From an uncultured Lachnospiraceae bacterium (GTDB lineage: Bacteria; Bacillota; Clostridia; Lachnospirales; Lachnospiraceae), in assembly GCA_934394615.1 (NCBI GenBank), contig CAKRRJ010000034.1:1-22901 (forward strand): DNA of 22,901 nt, in the 5' to 3' direction. Under the pieces are notes generated by a model that saw only the letters and a program-made list of their open reading frames with translations, did not search any database and had not been told where the DNA came from. This document shows, one piece after another, positions 1-7,237 of the stretch (its first letter is position 1; every line of letters starts with the position of its first letter). The position numbers were made by a program, and so were the translations under genes.

Positions 1-839
1 GTAGCAGGATGAATAATCCCCAGCACCCCCGCATGCAGGGTCTGACCCTGAAGGCCGGAAAACGGTACCTTTGCCGGGCCATAAACCTGGTCGCCGAGAA
101 GCGGATGCCCGATGCTCGCCATATGCACGCGGATCTGGTGGGTGCGTCCGGTCTCAAGCTGGCACTCCACGAACGTAAACCGACGGAAGCGTTTTAACAC
201 ATGGTAATGAGTGACTGCTTCTTTTCCGTTCTTCTCATTGATGCTCATCTTCTTTCGGTCCACTGGATGGCGCCCGATCGGGGCATTGACCGTACCATCA
301 TCCTCTTTGATGACACCGTGAACGATCGCATAATATTTCCGAGTGATGGAGTGGACCTTGAGCTGCTGTGCTATGGCATTGTGCGCCTTGTCGTTCTTGC
401 ACACAATGAGTACGCCGGTCGTATCCATGTCGATGCGGTGGACAATACCTGGCCGCATCACGCCATTGATCCCGGAGAGTTCATCTTTGCAGTGGTACAT
501 CAGGCCGTTTACCAGCGTTCCGGTATAATGTCCTGCTGCCGGATGCACAACCATTCCCTTCGGCTTATTGATGAGAATGATGTCTTTATCCTCATAGAGA
601 ATATCCAAATTCATCGGCTCTGCCTCAATCTCCGGCTCTACTGCTTCCGGCACCTCCAGGCAGATCGCATCGCCATCGGAAAGGCGGTAATTGCTCTTTA
701 CCGCTTTGCCATTTGCCTCCACGCCTCCCTCTTTCAGCAATTTCTGCAGATAGGAGCGCGACAGGTCCGGAAGCTGCTCACTTAAATATTTGTCGATTCG
801 CTGTCCCGCAGCCTGCTCTGCTGTCAGTTCGTAGATCAC
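1..839 (-). CDS. rluD: RluD-type 23S rRNA pseudouridine synthase (3' end cut off)
   Basis: The frame opens with GTG at 839 and runs off the left edge of the window; 279 codons are visible. The N-terminus looks like an S4 RNA-binding domain (about residues 13-75, with RIDKYL and SRSYLQKLLKEGGVEANGK). The catalytic domain follows, with the RluA/RluD signature HRIDMDTTG (about residues 134-142; catalytic Asp about 137) and GRTHQIRVHMA further on. This family converts uridines of large-subunit rRNA to pseudouridine. The GTG overlaps the lspA stop codon (GTGA), and AAGGAGG lies about 7 bases upstream, which supports this start. An lspA-pseudouridine synthase pair also occurs in Bacillus (lspA-ylyB). 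The family call is firm; the exact rRNA target is inferred. Confidence 0.9.
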   Translation of the reverse strand, partial: MIYELTAEQAAGQRIDKYLSEQLPDLSRSYLQKLLKEGGVEANGKAVKSNYRLSDGDAICLEVPEAVEPEIEAEPMNLDILYEDKDIILINKPKGMVVHPAAGHYTGTLVNGLMYHCKDELSGINGVMRPGIVHRIDMDTTGVLIVCKNDKAHNAIAQQLKVHSITRKYYAIVHGVIKEDDGTVNAPIGRHPVDRKKMSINEKNGKEAVTHYHVLKRFRRFTFVECQLETGRTHQIRVHMASIGHPLLGDQVYGPAKVPFSGLQGQTLHAGVLGIIHPA

Positions 840-1360
840 GCGCGCCCCTCCTTTTTCTTTAATTCAAAGATTGCCAGATCCTCCTCTTTATAATAGAAGC
901 AAAGCACCACCAGAAGCACCGCGGTCGCCACCGTCACATAGATATCGGCCACATTGAAGATTGGGAAATCGATCAGTTTAAAATAAAGGAAATCCACTAC
1001 ATAGCCCTGCGTGGTGCGGTCTACCATATTGCCCAGCGCTCCGGCTGTGATAAAGATCGTGCACAGGCGGAGCCACAGATAACGAAAACTGCTCCAGCCC
1101 GGCATGCGCCACATCACATAGATGGCCGCCGCAACAACAACTGCTCCGATTAAGAAGAAGAAGCCCTGTTTTCCCTGCAGCATGCCGAATGCCGCGCCGC
1201 GGTTCTCGGTGTAGAGCAGTTCAAAGACTCCATCCAGGATCACAAACGGTGTTTTTCCCTTCAGGTGCGCCACAGCCAGAAGTTTTGTATACTGGTCTGC
1301 CAGCACCAGCGCCAGGCTCAGCGCCGCCCAGGAAAGCAGATTAAATCCCTTCGTTTTCAT
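836..1360 (-). CDS. lspA: Lipoprotein signal peptidase II
   Basis: The product is 174 residues with four hydrophobic segments (about 8-22, 66-84, 95-113 and 138-157), the normal size and topology of LspA. This is an aspartyl protease in the membrane that removes the signal peptide of prolipoproteins after lipidation of the Cys. Conserved motifs are present: ENRGAAFGM (52-60), GNMVDR (110-115), VVDF (121-124) and FNVAD (135-139). The catalytic Asp pair is expected to be D123 and D139. The ATG at 1360 lies inside the last codons of aroB (20-base overlap) behind GGGAGGAACTT, so translation is probably coupled. The lipoprotein carboxypeptidase at 5853-6818 would be one of its substrates. Confidence 0.97.
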   Translation of the reverse strand: MKTKGFNLLSWAALSLALVLADQYTKLLAVAHLKGKTPFVILDGVFELLYTENRGAAFGMLQGKQGFFFLIGAVVVAAAIYVMWRMPGWSSFRYLWLRLCTIFITAGALGNMVDRTTQGYVVDFLYFKLIDFPIFNVADIYVTVATAVLLVVLCFYYKEEDLAIFELKKKEGRA

Positions 1361-2459
1361 AAGTTCCTCCCATCAGCCAGTTCAGGCTTTCTTCCATTTC
1401 CGCATCGGTGACTGTGCGGTCAATGAACGCCTCGCCGATCCGGTTCAGCAGAATGAACTTGATCGTGCCGGAATCCATCTTTTTATCGTTTCTGGTTGCC
1501 CGGATGATTGCTTCATTTGAGAGGCCAAATGTACCGATGGAAACCGGAAGGCCAAACGACGCAAACACGCTGCGGATCTGCTCCGCCTGTTCCATGGAAA
1601 TATGGCCGCGCTTTGCGGAAATGTAAGCCGCCGCAACGCTGCCGAGCGCTACGCACTGGCCGTGAAGCAGCTCAAAGTTCATCAGTTTTTCAATGGCATG
1701 GCCAAGGGTATGGCCAAAGTTTAAGATGCCGCGGATGCCCTGCTCCGTCGGATCCTGCTCCACAACATCGCGCTTGATGCGGCAGCTGATCAGGATCATC
1801 TGCTCGCAGATGGAAAGATCGCGCGCAAGAATCTCCTCCCGGTGCAGCTGCAGCCATTCATAATAGTCTGCATCCATGATCAGTCCATGCTTGATAATTT
1901 CGCCCATACCACAGGCAAACTGCTCCTCCGTTAATGTCAGCAGGCTCGATGCTGCCGTGTATACAAGCTGCGGCATATGGAATGCGCCAACCATGTTTTT
2001 GTATGCATCGAAATCGACCCCCGTCTTTCCGCCGATGCTGGAATCCACCTGGGAAAGCAGAGTAGTCGGAACCTGGATAAAGCGGATGCCGCGCAGGTAA
2101 GTCGCTGCCGTAAATCCGCAGAGATCGCCTACCACGCCGCCGCCGAGGGCAGCCAGCATATCGTTCCGGTCGTAATGATTCTGGATCAGGAACTCATATA
2201 AATTCCGGACGGTATCCAGATTTTTATTTGCCTCTCCTGCCGGGAAGACAAAGAGATGTACCTCTTTGCATACCGGCGTCAGCTGGCGGATGACTGTCTC
2301 GCTGTAAAGCTCTGCTACGGTGCTGTCGGTCACGACGCAGAGACGGCGCCCGCTCACAGAGAGGGATGCCACCTCCGCGCCCAGTCTTTCATAATTTTCT
2401 TCCATTACAATATCATAGATGGGTCTTTCGTCCCGGTGTACTGTCATACGATCGCTCAT
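1341..2459 (-). CDS. aroB: 3-dehydroquinate synthase
   Basis: The product is 372 residues, close to the family norm. It makes 3-dehydroquinate from DAHP in the shikimate pathway, using NAD and a divalent metal. Seen directly: the NAD-binding glycine stretch LGGGVVGDLCGFTA (105-118), VPTTLLSQVDSSIGGKTG (130-147), and the expected metal ligands E187 (GMGEIIKHG), H250 (NFGHTLGHAIE) and H266 (LLHGQ). The ATG at 2459 has AAAGGAG about 9 bases upstream; an in-frame ATG at 2447 is a weaker alternative. It is the first gene after the sepF terminator, so it probably starts an aroB-lspA-rluD unit. I found no convincing sigma-A promoter in the short leader. Other aro genes are not in the window. Confidence 0.98.
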   Translation of the reverse strand: MSDRMTVHRDERPIYDIVMEENYERLGAEVASLSVSGRRLCVVTDSTVAELYSETVIRQLTPVCKEVHLFVFPAGEANKNLDTVRNLYEFLIQNHYDRNDMLAALGGGVVGDLCGFTAATYLRGIRFIQVPTTLLSQVDSSIGGKTGVDFDAYKNMVGAFHMPQLVYTAASSLLTLTEEQFACGMGEIIKHGLIMDADYYEWLQLHREEILARDLSICEQMILISCRIKRDVVEQDPTEQGIRGILNFGHTLGHAIEKLMNFELLHGQCVALGSVAAAYISAKRGHISMEQAEQIRSVFASFGLPVSIGTFGLSNEAIIRATRNDKKMDSGTIKFILLNRIGEAFIDRTVTDAEMEESLNWLMGGTYENEGI

Positions 2460-2500
2460 GGTGTCTGTACTCCTTTTCTTTCTGTATGATAAATTCTGTA

Positions 2501-2548
2501 TAAAAGAAAACAGACAATCTTCCTTCCGAACCGTTGGAAAACTGTCTG
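2501..2548 (-). terminator. Intrinsic terminator after sepF
   Basis: On the minus strand a 13-bp stem (arms 2536-2548 and 2511-2523, two G-U wobbles, 12-base loop) is followed at once by TTTTCTTTTA (2510-2501). It lies 45 bases past the sepF stop and in front of aroB, so it separates the two units. The plus strand has no matching T-run, so it acts in the minus direction only. Confidence 0.8.
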
Positions 2549-2593
2549 TATTTCTAATTCCTCTTCGTCAAAAGGTAGGTATTCCGTCTGATC

Positions 2594-3097
2594 TTATAAA
2601 CGGATGTTCAGTCCTGCCACATCCAGCGCGCCGTTTCCGATCATTTCCTGGAAATCGCCGGAAAGCGATACGGAATCCGGTGTTGCAATAAAGATGTAAC
2701 TGGAGATTTTCTGAAGGTTTCCGTTCATGGAATAGGTCGAACCAGATGTGAAGTCGATGATACGCTGCGCAATCTCGGTGTGGATTCCTTCCATATTCAG
2801 AACTACTGCCTTTCCGGCAAGCAGAAAATCGCAAATTTCTCTTGCGTCCTCGATTGAAGTAGGCTTTACCATGGATACCTCCATGCTGCGCTTCATCGGA
2901 ACTACTTTAGAAGAACGGGAGAAAAATCTTGGTTTGTCTTCGCCTCCGTCGTCGTAGCTTTCTGCCTCTTCACGTGCCGGAAAACGACCTTTCTTTGCAG
3001 GCTTTTCTGCCTCATAGTCTTCATCAGGACCAAAGTATTCCTCGTCCTCATCCGGACTGAATCGCATGGTATCCATCAGTTTGCTCAATATGCTCAT
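2594..3097 (-). CDS. sepF: Cell division protein SepF
   Basis: The product is 167 residues. Residues 1-13 (MSILSKLMDTMRF) look like the short amphipathic membrane-targeting helix of SepF. An acidic, disordered linker follows (about 14-62), and then the SepF core (about 70-150) with SIEDAREICDFL, GKAVVLNMEG and RIIDFTSGSTYSMNG. SepF tethers FtsZ filaments to the membrane and helps build the septum. The C-terminus carries about 20 residues after the conserved core. It sits 20 bases behind yggS, matching the ylmE-ylmF order of Firmicutes. The usual next genes (yggT/ylmG, ylmH, divIVA) are absent: a terminator and aroB follow instead. Confidence 0.95.
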   Translation of the reverse strand: MSILSKLMDTMRFSPDEDEEYFGPDEDYEAEKPAKKGRFPAREEAESYDDGGEDKPRFFSRSSKVVPMKRSMEVSMVKPTSIEDAREICDFLLAGKAVVLNMEGIHTEIAQRIIDFTSGSTYSMNGNLQKISSYIFIATPDSVSLSGDFQEMIGNGALDVAGLNIRL

Positions 3098-3117
3098 AAC
3101 CTAATCTCTCTCCAATC

Positions 3118-3804
3118 TTACCTGGCACCAAATATCCCGGTGCCGACTCTTATCATGGTTGCCCCTTCTTCCACAGCTACCTGGTAATCTCCGGTCATAC
3201 CCATGGAAAGGACACTCATGCTAACATTATCAATGTTTTTCTTTTTGATGTCAACAGATAATTGATATAATTTTTGAAAAACAGGGCGATTTTTTTCAGG
3301 ATCATCCACAAACGGCGCGATTGTCATAAGACCCTGAATGCGAAGATGCGGGAGTGCCGCGATCTGCTCCGTTAACTCCGGTACTTCTTCCGGCATCATG
3401 CCAAATTTGCTCTCCTCTTTCGCCACGTTGACTTCCAGAAGAATATTCGCGGTTATGCCGAGTTTTTCTGCCTCCTGGTCAATCTGCTCTGCCAGGCGGA
3501 TCGAGTCTACGGAATGAATGAGGACCGCATGCGGGAGCACCTGCTTTACCTTATTGCGCTGCAGATGGCCGATCATGTGGAACCGGGCATCCTCCGGCAT
3601 TTTCGGAGCTTTTTCCAGAATCTCCTGCACCTTATTCTCGCCAAAATCACGCGCCCCCGCCTCGTATGCTTCCTCCAGCATGAATAACGGCTTGGTCTTG
3701 CTGACCGCGATCAGCGTAACTTCTTCCGGAGAGCGGCCCGCGCGCTCACAGGCCTTCCGGATATTTTCTCTTACTTCCGTTAAATGATCTCTTATCGTGT
3801 TCAT
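3118..3804 (-). CDS. yggS: YggS/PLPBP family PLP homeostasis protein
   Basis: The product is 228 residues from the ATG at 3804. It is a single-domain TIM-barrel PLP-binding protein with no known catalytic turnover; the family balances vitamin B6 pools. Seen: LIAVSKTKP with the PLP lysine at K36, the FGENKVQEI motif, and near the C-terminus SMGMTGDYQVAVEEGATMIR with GTGIFG. The frame stays open upstream to 3954, but that part overlaps the end of the HlyD-like gene and does not resemble YggS. GGGAGG sits about 8 bases before 3804, which decides the start; an in-frame ATG at 3840 is the main alternative. It lies between a membrane-fusion gene and sepF, equivalent to Bacillus ylmE. Confidence 0.95.
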   Translation of the reverse strand: MNTIRDHLTEVRENIRKACERAGRSPEEVTLIAVSKTKPLFMLEEAYEAGARDFGENKVQEILEKAPKMPEDARFHMIGHLQRNKVKQVLPHAVLIHSVDSIRLAEQIDQEAEKLGITANILLEVNVAKEESKFGMMPEEVPELTEQIAALPHLRIQGLMTIAPFVDDPEKNRPVFQKLYQLSVDIKKKNIDNVSMSVLSMGMTGDYQVAVEEGATMIRVGTGIFGAR

Positions 3805-3847
3805 CTGTCTGCCTCCCTGTCCTGATATCTGTTCTGTCATAGCATGC

Positions 3848-5248
3848 CTACTGGTAAACCAGCTGTCCTTCGTATACCGTGTTGGCATCAAGTACGATGT
3901 GATCGTATACCGACAAACCATAATTTGTGCCTTTCCGGATCGAATAATACTCATCGTTGGACTTTAAAATCTCGATCTGCTTGAATACCGCATAGCCCTT
4001 GTTGATGTTGTAGACTCCCTGAAGCGATGCGCTCTGGCCGATCTGGTAGCGGTCCTGGGAATCCGGCTTCACCACGTAATCACCGGACTGGATCGGGGAA
4101 TCTTCTCCCTTTTCAATATAATAATACTCGTCCGTGGAATAGTAAATGGTGACTGGCACAAACTCTGCGGAAGTTCCGCTCTCGGAGTACACCTCTTTCA
4201 TAAAGCCGGTATCGCTGCTGTCTCCGCCCTGAACCATATATTCCACCGGAACCAGATAAAAATCCTTGGTTGTCACTGCGGTAACCGGGATCTTGAGTCC
4301 ATCTGCCTTTTCCGTATCTACCTCAAACGTAACATAACGGTCCGACGCAAACTGTACCATATACTTGTTAAAATCCAGCTTTCCATAGGAAGCGCCATCC
4401 GCTCCCGTGAGAATGGAAAAGTCGCCGGCCGCATCGAGGTCGTTCGCGGAAAACGTGACATGGAGCTGTTTCTCTTCTTTATACTCTTCCACCGCGCTCT
4501 CATCCAGCGGAAATACAATGCTCCAGTTGTCGGAGGTGATCAGCTTGTACACCGGAGCAGCCTGCTCAATGAGCTGTCCTGCCTTGGTGATTGCCTTTGC
4601 GTAGTTGGAGCGGTCGAATACATCCGCGGTCACCCGGTCTGCCGTCAGCCCCTCAAAACCATCCACCGCATAGGAAACCACACCGGACACGGGCGCAGTC
4701 ACCTGCGTGAAAGAGGCTCCTGCCTGCTGCATGATGCTGTCCAGGTTTCCGAGCGCATTGAAATTTGCGTACTCCAGCACCGCTGCCTCCAGCGAGTACT
4801 GCAGGTCGTAGGTATTGCTGAATTTTAAATCGCTGTAGTTCATGGAAAACGAAGAAAGCTGACGCTTGACATCGCTTAAGTTCACATCGGTCAGTCCCAC
4901 ATTCGCGTTCGGATTTTCCTGCATCAGCTGCGCCATGTTTCCGGTCTCATCGAGAGAATAGATGCGCGTGCCGATTGCTGCCCGCTTGCCCTCGCGGATA
5001 TAATAGTTGATGTATCCCGTGCGGTCTGTGCTCTCCACCCGCTCGTCCCGCAGAATAATGCCCGTATACTGCCGGTCATTTACGATGTTGCCCTCCACAA
5101 CCTCATAAAACTGAACCTTCTCCTTTTTTATATAGGTGTATACGCTGAAAACCAGGTATACAAAAATGATCGCAAAGATGATCATCCCGATATTGAGATT
5201 GAAATGGCGGGGATATCTTATGATCTTGGATTTCTTCTTTTTTGCCAA
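3848..5248 (-). CDS. HlyD-like membrane-fusion/adaptor protein
   Basis: The product is 466 residues. It has a basic N-terminus (KKKKSK), one membrane segment (about 20-39), and a large outer part. Residues 50-100 and 183-200 (VTAPVSGVVSYAVDGFEG) look like the two halves of a barrel-sandwich (lipoyl-like) domain. A short helical hairpin lies between them (about 103-178), and beta-rich domains follow. This is the architecture of HlyD/membrane-fusion adaptors, but no ABC or RND partner is encoded nearby. The next genes are yggS (43 bases on) and sepF, so a division or envelope role is possible; this is inference. The start is TTG at 5248, set by GGGAGG 8 bases upstream. Family placement is fairly sure, function is not. 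Confidence 0.8.
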   Translation of the reverse strand: MAKKKKSKIIRYPRHFNLNIGMIIFAIIFVYLVFSVYTYIKKEKVQFYEVVEGNIVNDRQYTGIILRDERVESTDRTGYINYYIREGKRAAIGTRIYSLDETGNMAQLMQENPNANVGLTDVNLSDVKRQLSSFSMNYSDLKFSNTYDLQYSLEAAVLEYANFNALGNLDSIMQQAGASFTQVTAPVSGVVSYAVDGFEGLTADRVTADVFDRSNYAKAITKAGQLIEQAAPVYKLITSDNWSIVFPLDESAVEEYKEEKQLHVTFSANDLDAAGDFSILTGADGASYGKLDFNKYMVQFASDRYVTFEVDTEKADGLKIPVTAVTTKDFYLVPVEYMVQGGDSSDTGFMKEVYSESGTSAEFVPVTIYYSTDEYYYIEKGEDSPIQSGDYVVKPDSQDRYQIGQSASLQGVYNINKGYAVFKQIEILKSNDEYYSIRKGTNYGLSVYDHIVLDANTVYEGQLVYQ

Positions 5249-5256
5249 TGCCTGTT

Positions 5257-5262
5257 CCTCCC
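5257..5262 (-). promoter_or_regulatory. Ribosome binding site fixing a TTG start
   Basis: GGGAGG on the minus strand lies 8 bases before the TTG at 5248-5246. The first in-frame ATG would be codon 22, inside the membrane segment, so this site supports TTG as the start of the HlyD-like gene. Confidence 0.7.
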
Positions 5263-5292
5263 GGCGGTCTGCGGTCCTTTTTTGTCACACAA

Positions 5293-5323
5293 ACAGCCGG
5301 GGAGAACCTGCCGCCCCGGCTGT
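5293..5323 (-). terminator. GC-rich hairpin after the P-loop gene
   Basis: A perfect 10-bp stem (ACAGCCGGGG pairing with CCCCGGCTGT; arms 5314-5323 and 5293-5302, 11-base loop) lies 19 bases past the stop of the small P-loop gene. On the minus strand it is followed by TTTGTGTGACAAAAAA, only a weak U-tract. It is probably an intrinsic terminator that lets some transcription through to the HlyD-like gene, for which I see no promoter of its own. Confidence 0.6.
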
Positions 5324-5342
5324 AAAGAATTCTGATTATGTA

Positions 5343-5762
5343 TTACAGAGAAACCACTACATCTTTCTGTGCGTTCTCCGGCATCTCTGCTGCATCCATG
5401 GAGATGCTTAAAACAAAGTTTACATTATACTTCTCGCTGATGCCCTCTAATGTAGCGATGGTCTCGCTGATGTCTTCTCCCTCTAAACCTGCAAGCTTTA
5501 AAAAGCTGTCTAAAAACATGGTCTCAATGTCGTGATCCTGTGAAATGATACCACAGATGAAACCGATGAAGCCCTGGCTGGTTGCCACCGGATACTCATT
5601 TACGTTGATGAGACGGATCCGGTTGTTGAGCTCATACATGTGTTTGGAACTCTTGTCGAGGTAAACAATAGAACCGGTAGCTGCCTTAATTCCATTGTTT
5701 GCCATATCCAACAGATGTTTTGTTTTTCCTTTGCCTTTTCTGCCTGCAATGATCTGAACCAT
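5343..5762 (-). CDS. Small P-loop NTPase-like protein, unknown function
   Basis: The product is 139 residues from the ATG at 5762, which has AAGGAGG 8 bases upstream. The frame is open further up to 5849, but that part crosses the promoter and is not coding. I do not recognise the family. Residues 3-14 (QIIAGRKGKGKT) form a beta strand and a Walker A loop (GxxGxGKT). A second strand is GSIVYLD (30-36). ETMFLDSF (80-87) could hold a Walker B Asp (D85), and NFVLSIS (115-121) looks like a further core strand. No membrane segment or second domain is present, so this is a minimal P-loop fold of probable cytoplasmic location. It has its own promoter and a hairpin behind it. It lies between envelope genes, but a role there is only a guess. 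Confidence 0.8.
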   Translation of the reverse strand: MVQIIAGRKGKGKTKHLLDMANNGIKAATGSIVYLDKSSKHMYELNNRIRLINVNEYPVATSQGFIGFICGIISQDHDIETMFLDSFLKLAGLEGEDISETIATLEGISEKYNVNFVLSISMDAAEMPENAQKDVVVSL

Positions 5763-5820
5763 AGTCGTGTCCTCCTTGGGTTTATTGAATCTGTATAAAA
5801 ATTCTTTTATTATTAAAGTA

Positions 5821-5849
5821 ATTATAGTACAAATATATGGAATGTGCAA
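5821..5849 (-). promoter_or_regulatory. Sigma-A-type promoter of the P-loop gene
   Basis: On the minus strand TTGCAC (5849-5844) and a consensus TATAAT (5826-5821) are separated by exactly 17 bases. The -35 matches consensus only in TTG. The predicted start of transcription is near 5814, giving a leader of about 50 bases before the ATG at 5762. It begins right after the stop of the carboxypeptidase gene. It is the best promoter-like sequence noted in the window. Confidence 0.7.
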
Positions 5850-5852
5850 TCA

Positions 5853-6818
5853 CTAATTGACAATTTTACCAATAATCTTTGTCATATTATCGTAGAGGAC
5901 ATCCCGGCTCTCTGCTTTGAGTACCACAGAGATATAATCATTGCTGTTCTCATCCTGTGTTCCGAGGATCAGACAAGAGCCCGCAGCCCTGGTCGTACCG
6001 GTCTTGCCGCCAAGCACAGTGATTCCTTCCGGTGCCTGGGACTTGCCGTTTAAATACTGGTTGCTGTTTTTCCACTCCTGGATCTTTGTCTGACCGTTTG
6101 CGTCTGTGTACTGTGCCTGGTAGGATACCGTGCCGATGATCTTCTGAAACTCCGGATACTTCATGGCCTCGTTGAAGATGAGGTACAAGTCGTAAGCCGT
6201 CGTGTAATGATCGTCATTGCTCAGCCCGTGCGGATTCACAAAGTGCGTATCGGTCGCGCCGAGCGCATGGGCCGTCTGGTTCATCTCTTCCGCAAAGCTC
6301 TCCGTGCTGCCTGCCAGATAAACAGCAATGGCCGCGCCGGCATCGTTGCCGGACGGAAGCATAAGACCGTAAAGGAGCTGCTCCAGCGTGAGCGTATCAC
6401 CCGGATTGATGTGCGCGAGAGAAGCACCGCTCTCTGTGATGACAGCCTCCTGCCCTACCGTGACCTGGTCGCTCAAATTCCCGTCGCGCAGCGCAATAAG
6501 CGCTGTCATGATCTTGGTGATGCTTGCCGGGTAAAGGCGCTCAAACGGATTTTTCTGAAAGATCACCTCTTTTGTGTCCACGCCAAATACCGCCGCCGCC
6601 TCGGCAGTGACAGACGGATCTTCTCCCTCTTCTGTACCGGTTATGACACAGAGATTTTTTGCGAAGGAATCCGCCTCGGCCGTGCCCGGCGCATCCTCTG
6701 CCATCGCCGCGATGCGCGCGCTGTCATAAGAATATTCGGCCTGTCTGCCGCATCCTGCCAGTGTCAGGCCGGCAAGCAGACAGACCGTAATCATGCCTTT
6801 TATCTTTCTCAAACCCAT
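5853..6818 (-). CDS. D-Ala-D-Ala carboxypeptidase lipoprotein (peptidase S11)
   Basis: The product is 321 residues. The N-terminus is a lipoprotein signal peptide ending in LAGC, so Cys23 should be lipidated and the enzyme held on the outer face of the membrane. The three penicillin-binding motifs are present: SITK (99-102, nucleophile S99), SGN (156-158) and KTGT (272-275). The enzyme removes the last D-Ala from peptidoglycan stem peptides. It ends soon after the catalytic domain, so it lacks the C-terminal domain and amphipathic anchor of PBP5-type DacA; the lipid replaces that anchor. The ATG at 6818 is 6 bases after the mgsA stop, with TAGGAG overlapping that stop. It is the last gene of the shape/division block. 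Confidence 0.92.
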   Translation of the reverse strand: MGLRKIKGMITVCLLAGLTLAGCGRQAEYSYDSARIAAMAEDAPGTAEADSFAKNLCVITGTEEGEDPSVTAEAAAVFGVDTKEVIFQKNPFERLYPASITKIMTALIALRDGNLSDQVTVGQEAVITESGASLAHINPGDTLTLEQLLYGLMLPSGNDAGAAIAVYLAGSTESFAEEMNQTAHALGATDTHFVNPHGLSNDDHYTTAYDLYLIFNEAMKYPEFQKIIGTVSYQAQYTDANGQTKIQEWKNSNQYLNGKSQAPEGITVLGGKTGTTRAAGSCLILGTQDENSNDYISVVLKAESRDVLYDNMTKIIGKIVN

Positions 6819-6824
6819 ACACTC

Positions 6825-7220
6825 CTAGCGGTACACTTCACGCCACTCCAGATCCCCGCGGTCGAGCGCTTTGATGAGAAGCTCCGCGGTTGCCAGATTA
6901 GTCGCAAACGGAATGTTATAGATATCGCAGAGTCGGACCACATCGTTTACATCCGGCTCATGTTTTTTCGGATGAAGCGGATCGCGCAGGTAAATGACCA
7001 TATCCATGTCATTGTGCTCAATCTGGGACGCAAGCTGCTGCTGTCCGCCCAGATGGCCTGCCAGATACTTGTGTACATTTAAGTTTGTCACCTCTTCGAT
7101 GAGGCGGCCGGTTGTGCCGGTTGCATACAGCTCGTGTTTATTTAAAATTCCTCTGTATGCAATGCAGAAATTCTGCATCAGCTTCTTTTTGGAATCATGT
7201 GCGATTAAACCGATGTTCAT
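6825..7220 (-). CDS. mgsA: Methylglyoxal synthase family protein (catalytic Asp replaced)
   Basis: The product is 131 residues, the short clostridial form. The family converts dihydroxyacetone phosphate to methylglyoxal and phosphate. Conserved features are IAHDSKKK (H8), the phosphate loop ATGTTG (33-38), LRDPL (D80) and KKHEPDV (H87, D90), followed by PFATNLATAE. The segment that normally reads GGDQQ reads GGQQQ (58-62). Q60 therefore takes the place of the Asp known as the catalytic base in the E. coli enzyme (Asp71), while the equivalents of E. coli H19, D91, H98 and D101 are kept. The fold is certain, but the normal reaction is not. It sits 17 bases behind rodA with AAAGGAGGG before the ATG, in the shape operon. 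Confidence 0.88.
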   Translation of the reverse strand: MNIGLIAHDSKKKLMQNFCIAYRGILNKHELYATGTTGRLIEEVTNLNVHKYLAGHLGGQQQLASQIEHNDMDMVIYLRDPLHPKKHEPDVNDVVRLCDIYNIPFATNLATAELLIKALDRGDLEWREVYR

Positions 7221-7237
7221 AACAGAACCCTCCTTTA

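Noticed and set aside
201..785. Long plus-strand frame (194 codons) at the left end
   Set aside because: It lies opposite the rluD reading frame, has no ribosome site and shows no protein-like motifs; the minus frame carries the clear RluD signatures.
3805..3954. Longer yggS starting at 3954
   Set aside because: The extra 50 codons overlap the end of the HlyD-like gene in another frame and do not resemble YggS; the ATG at 3804 has the ribosome site.
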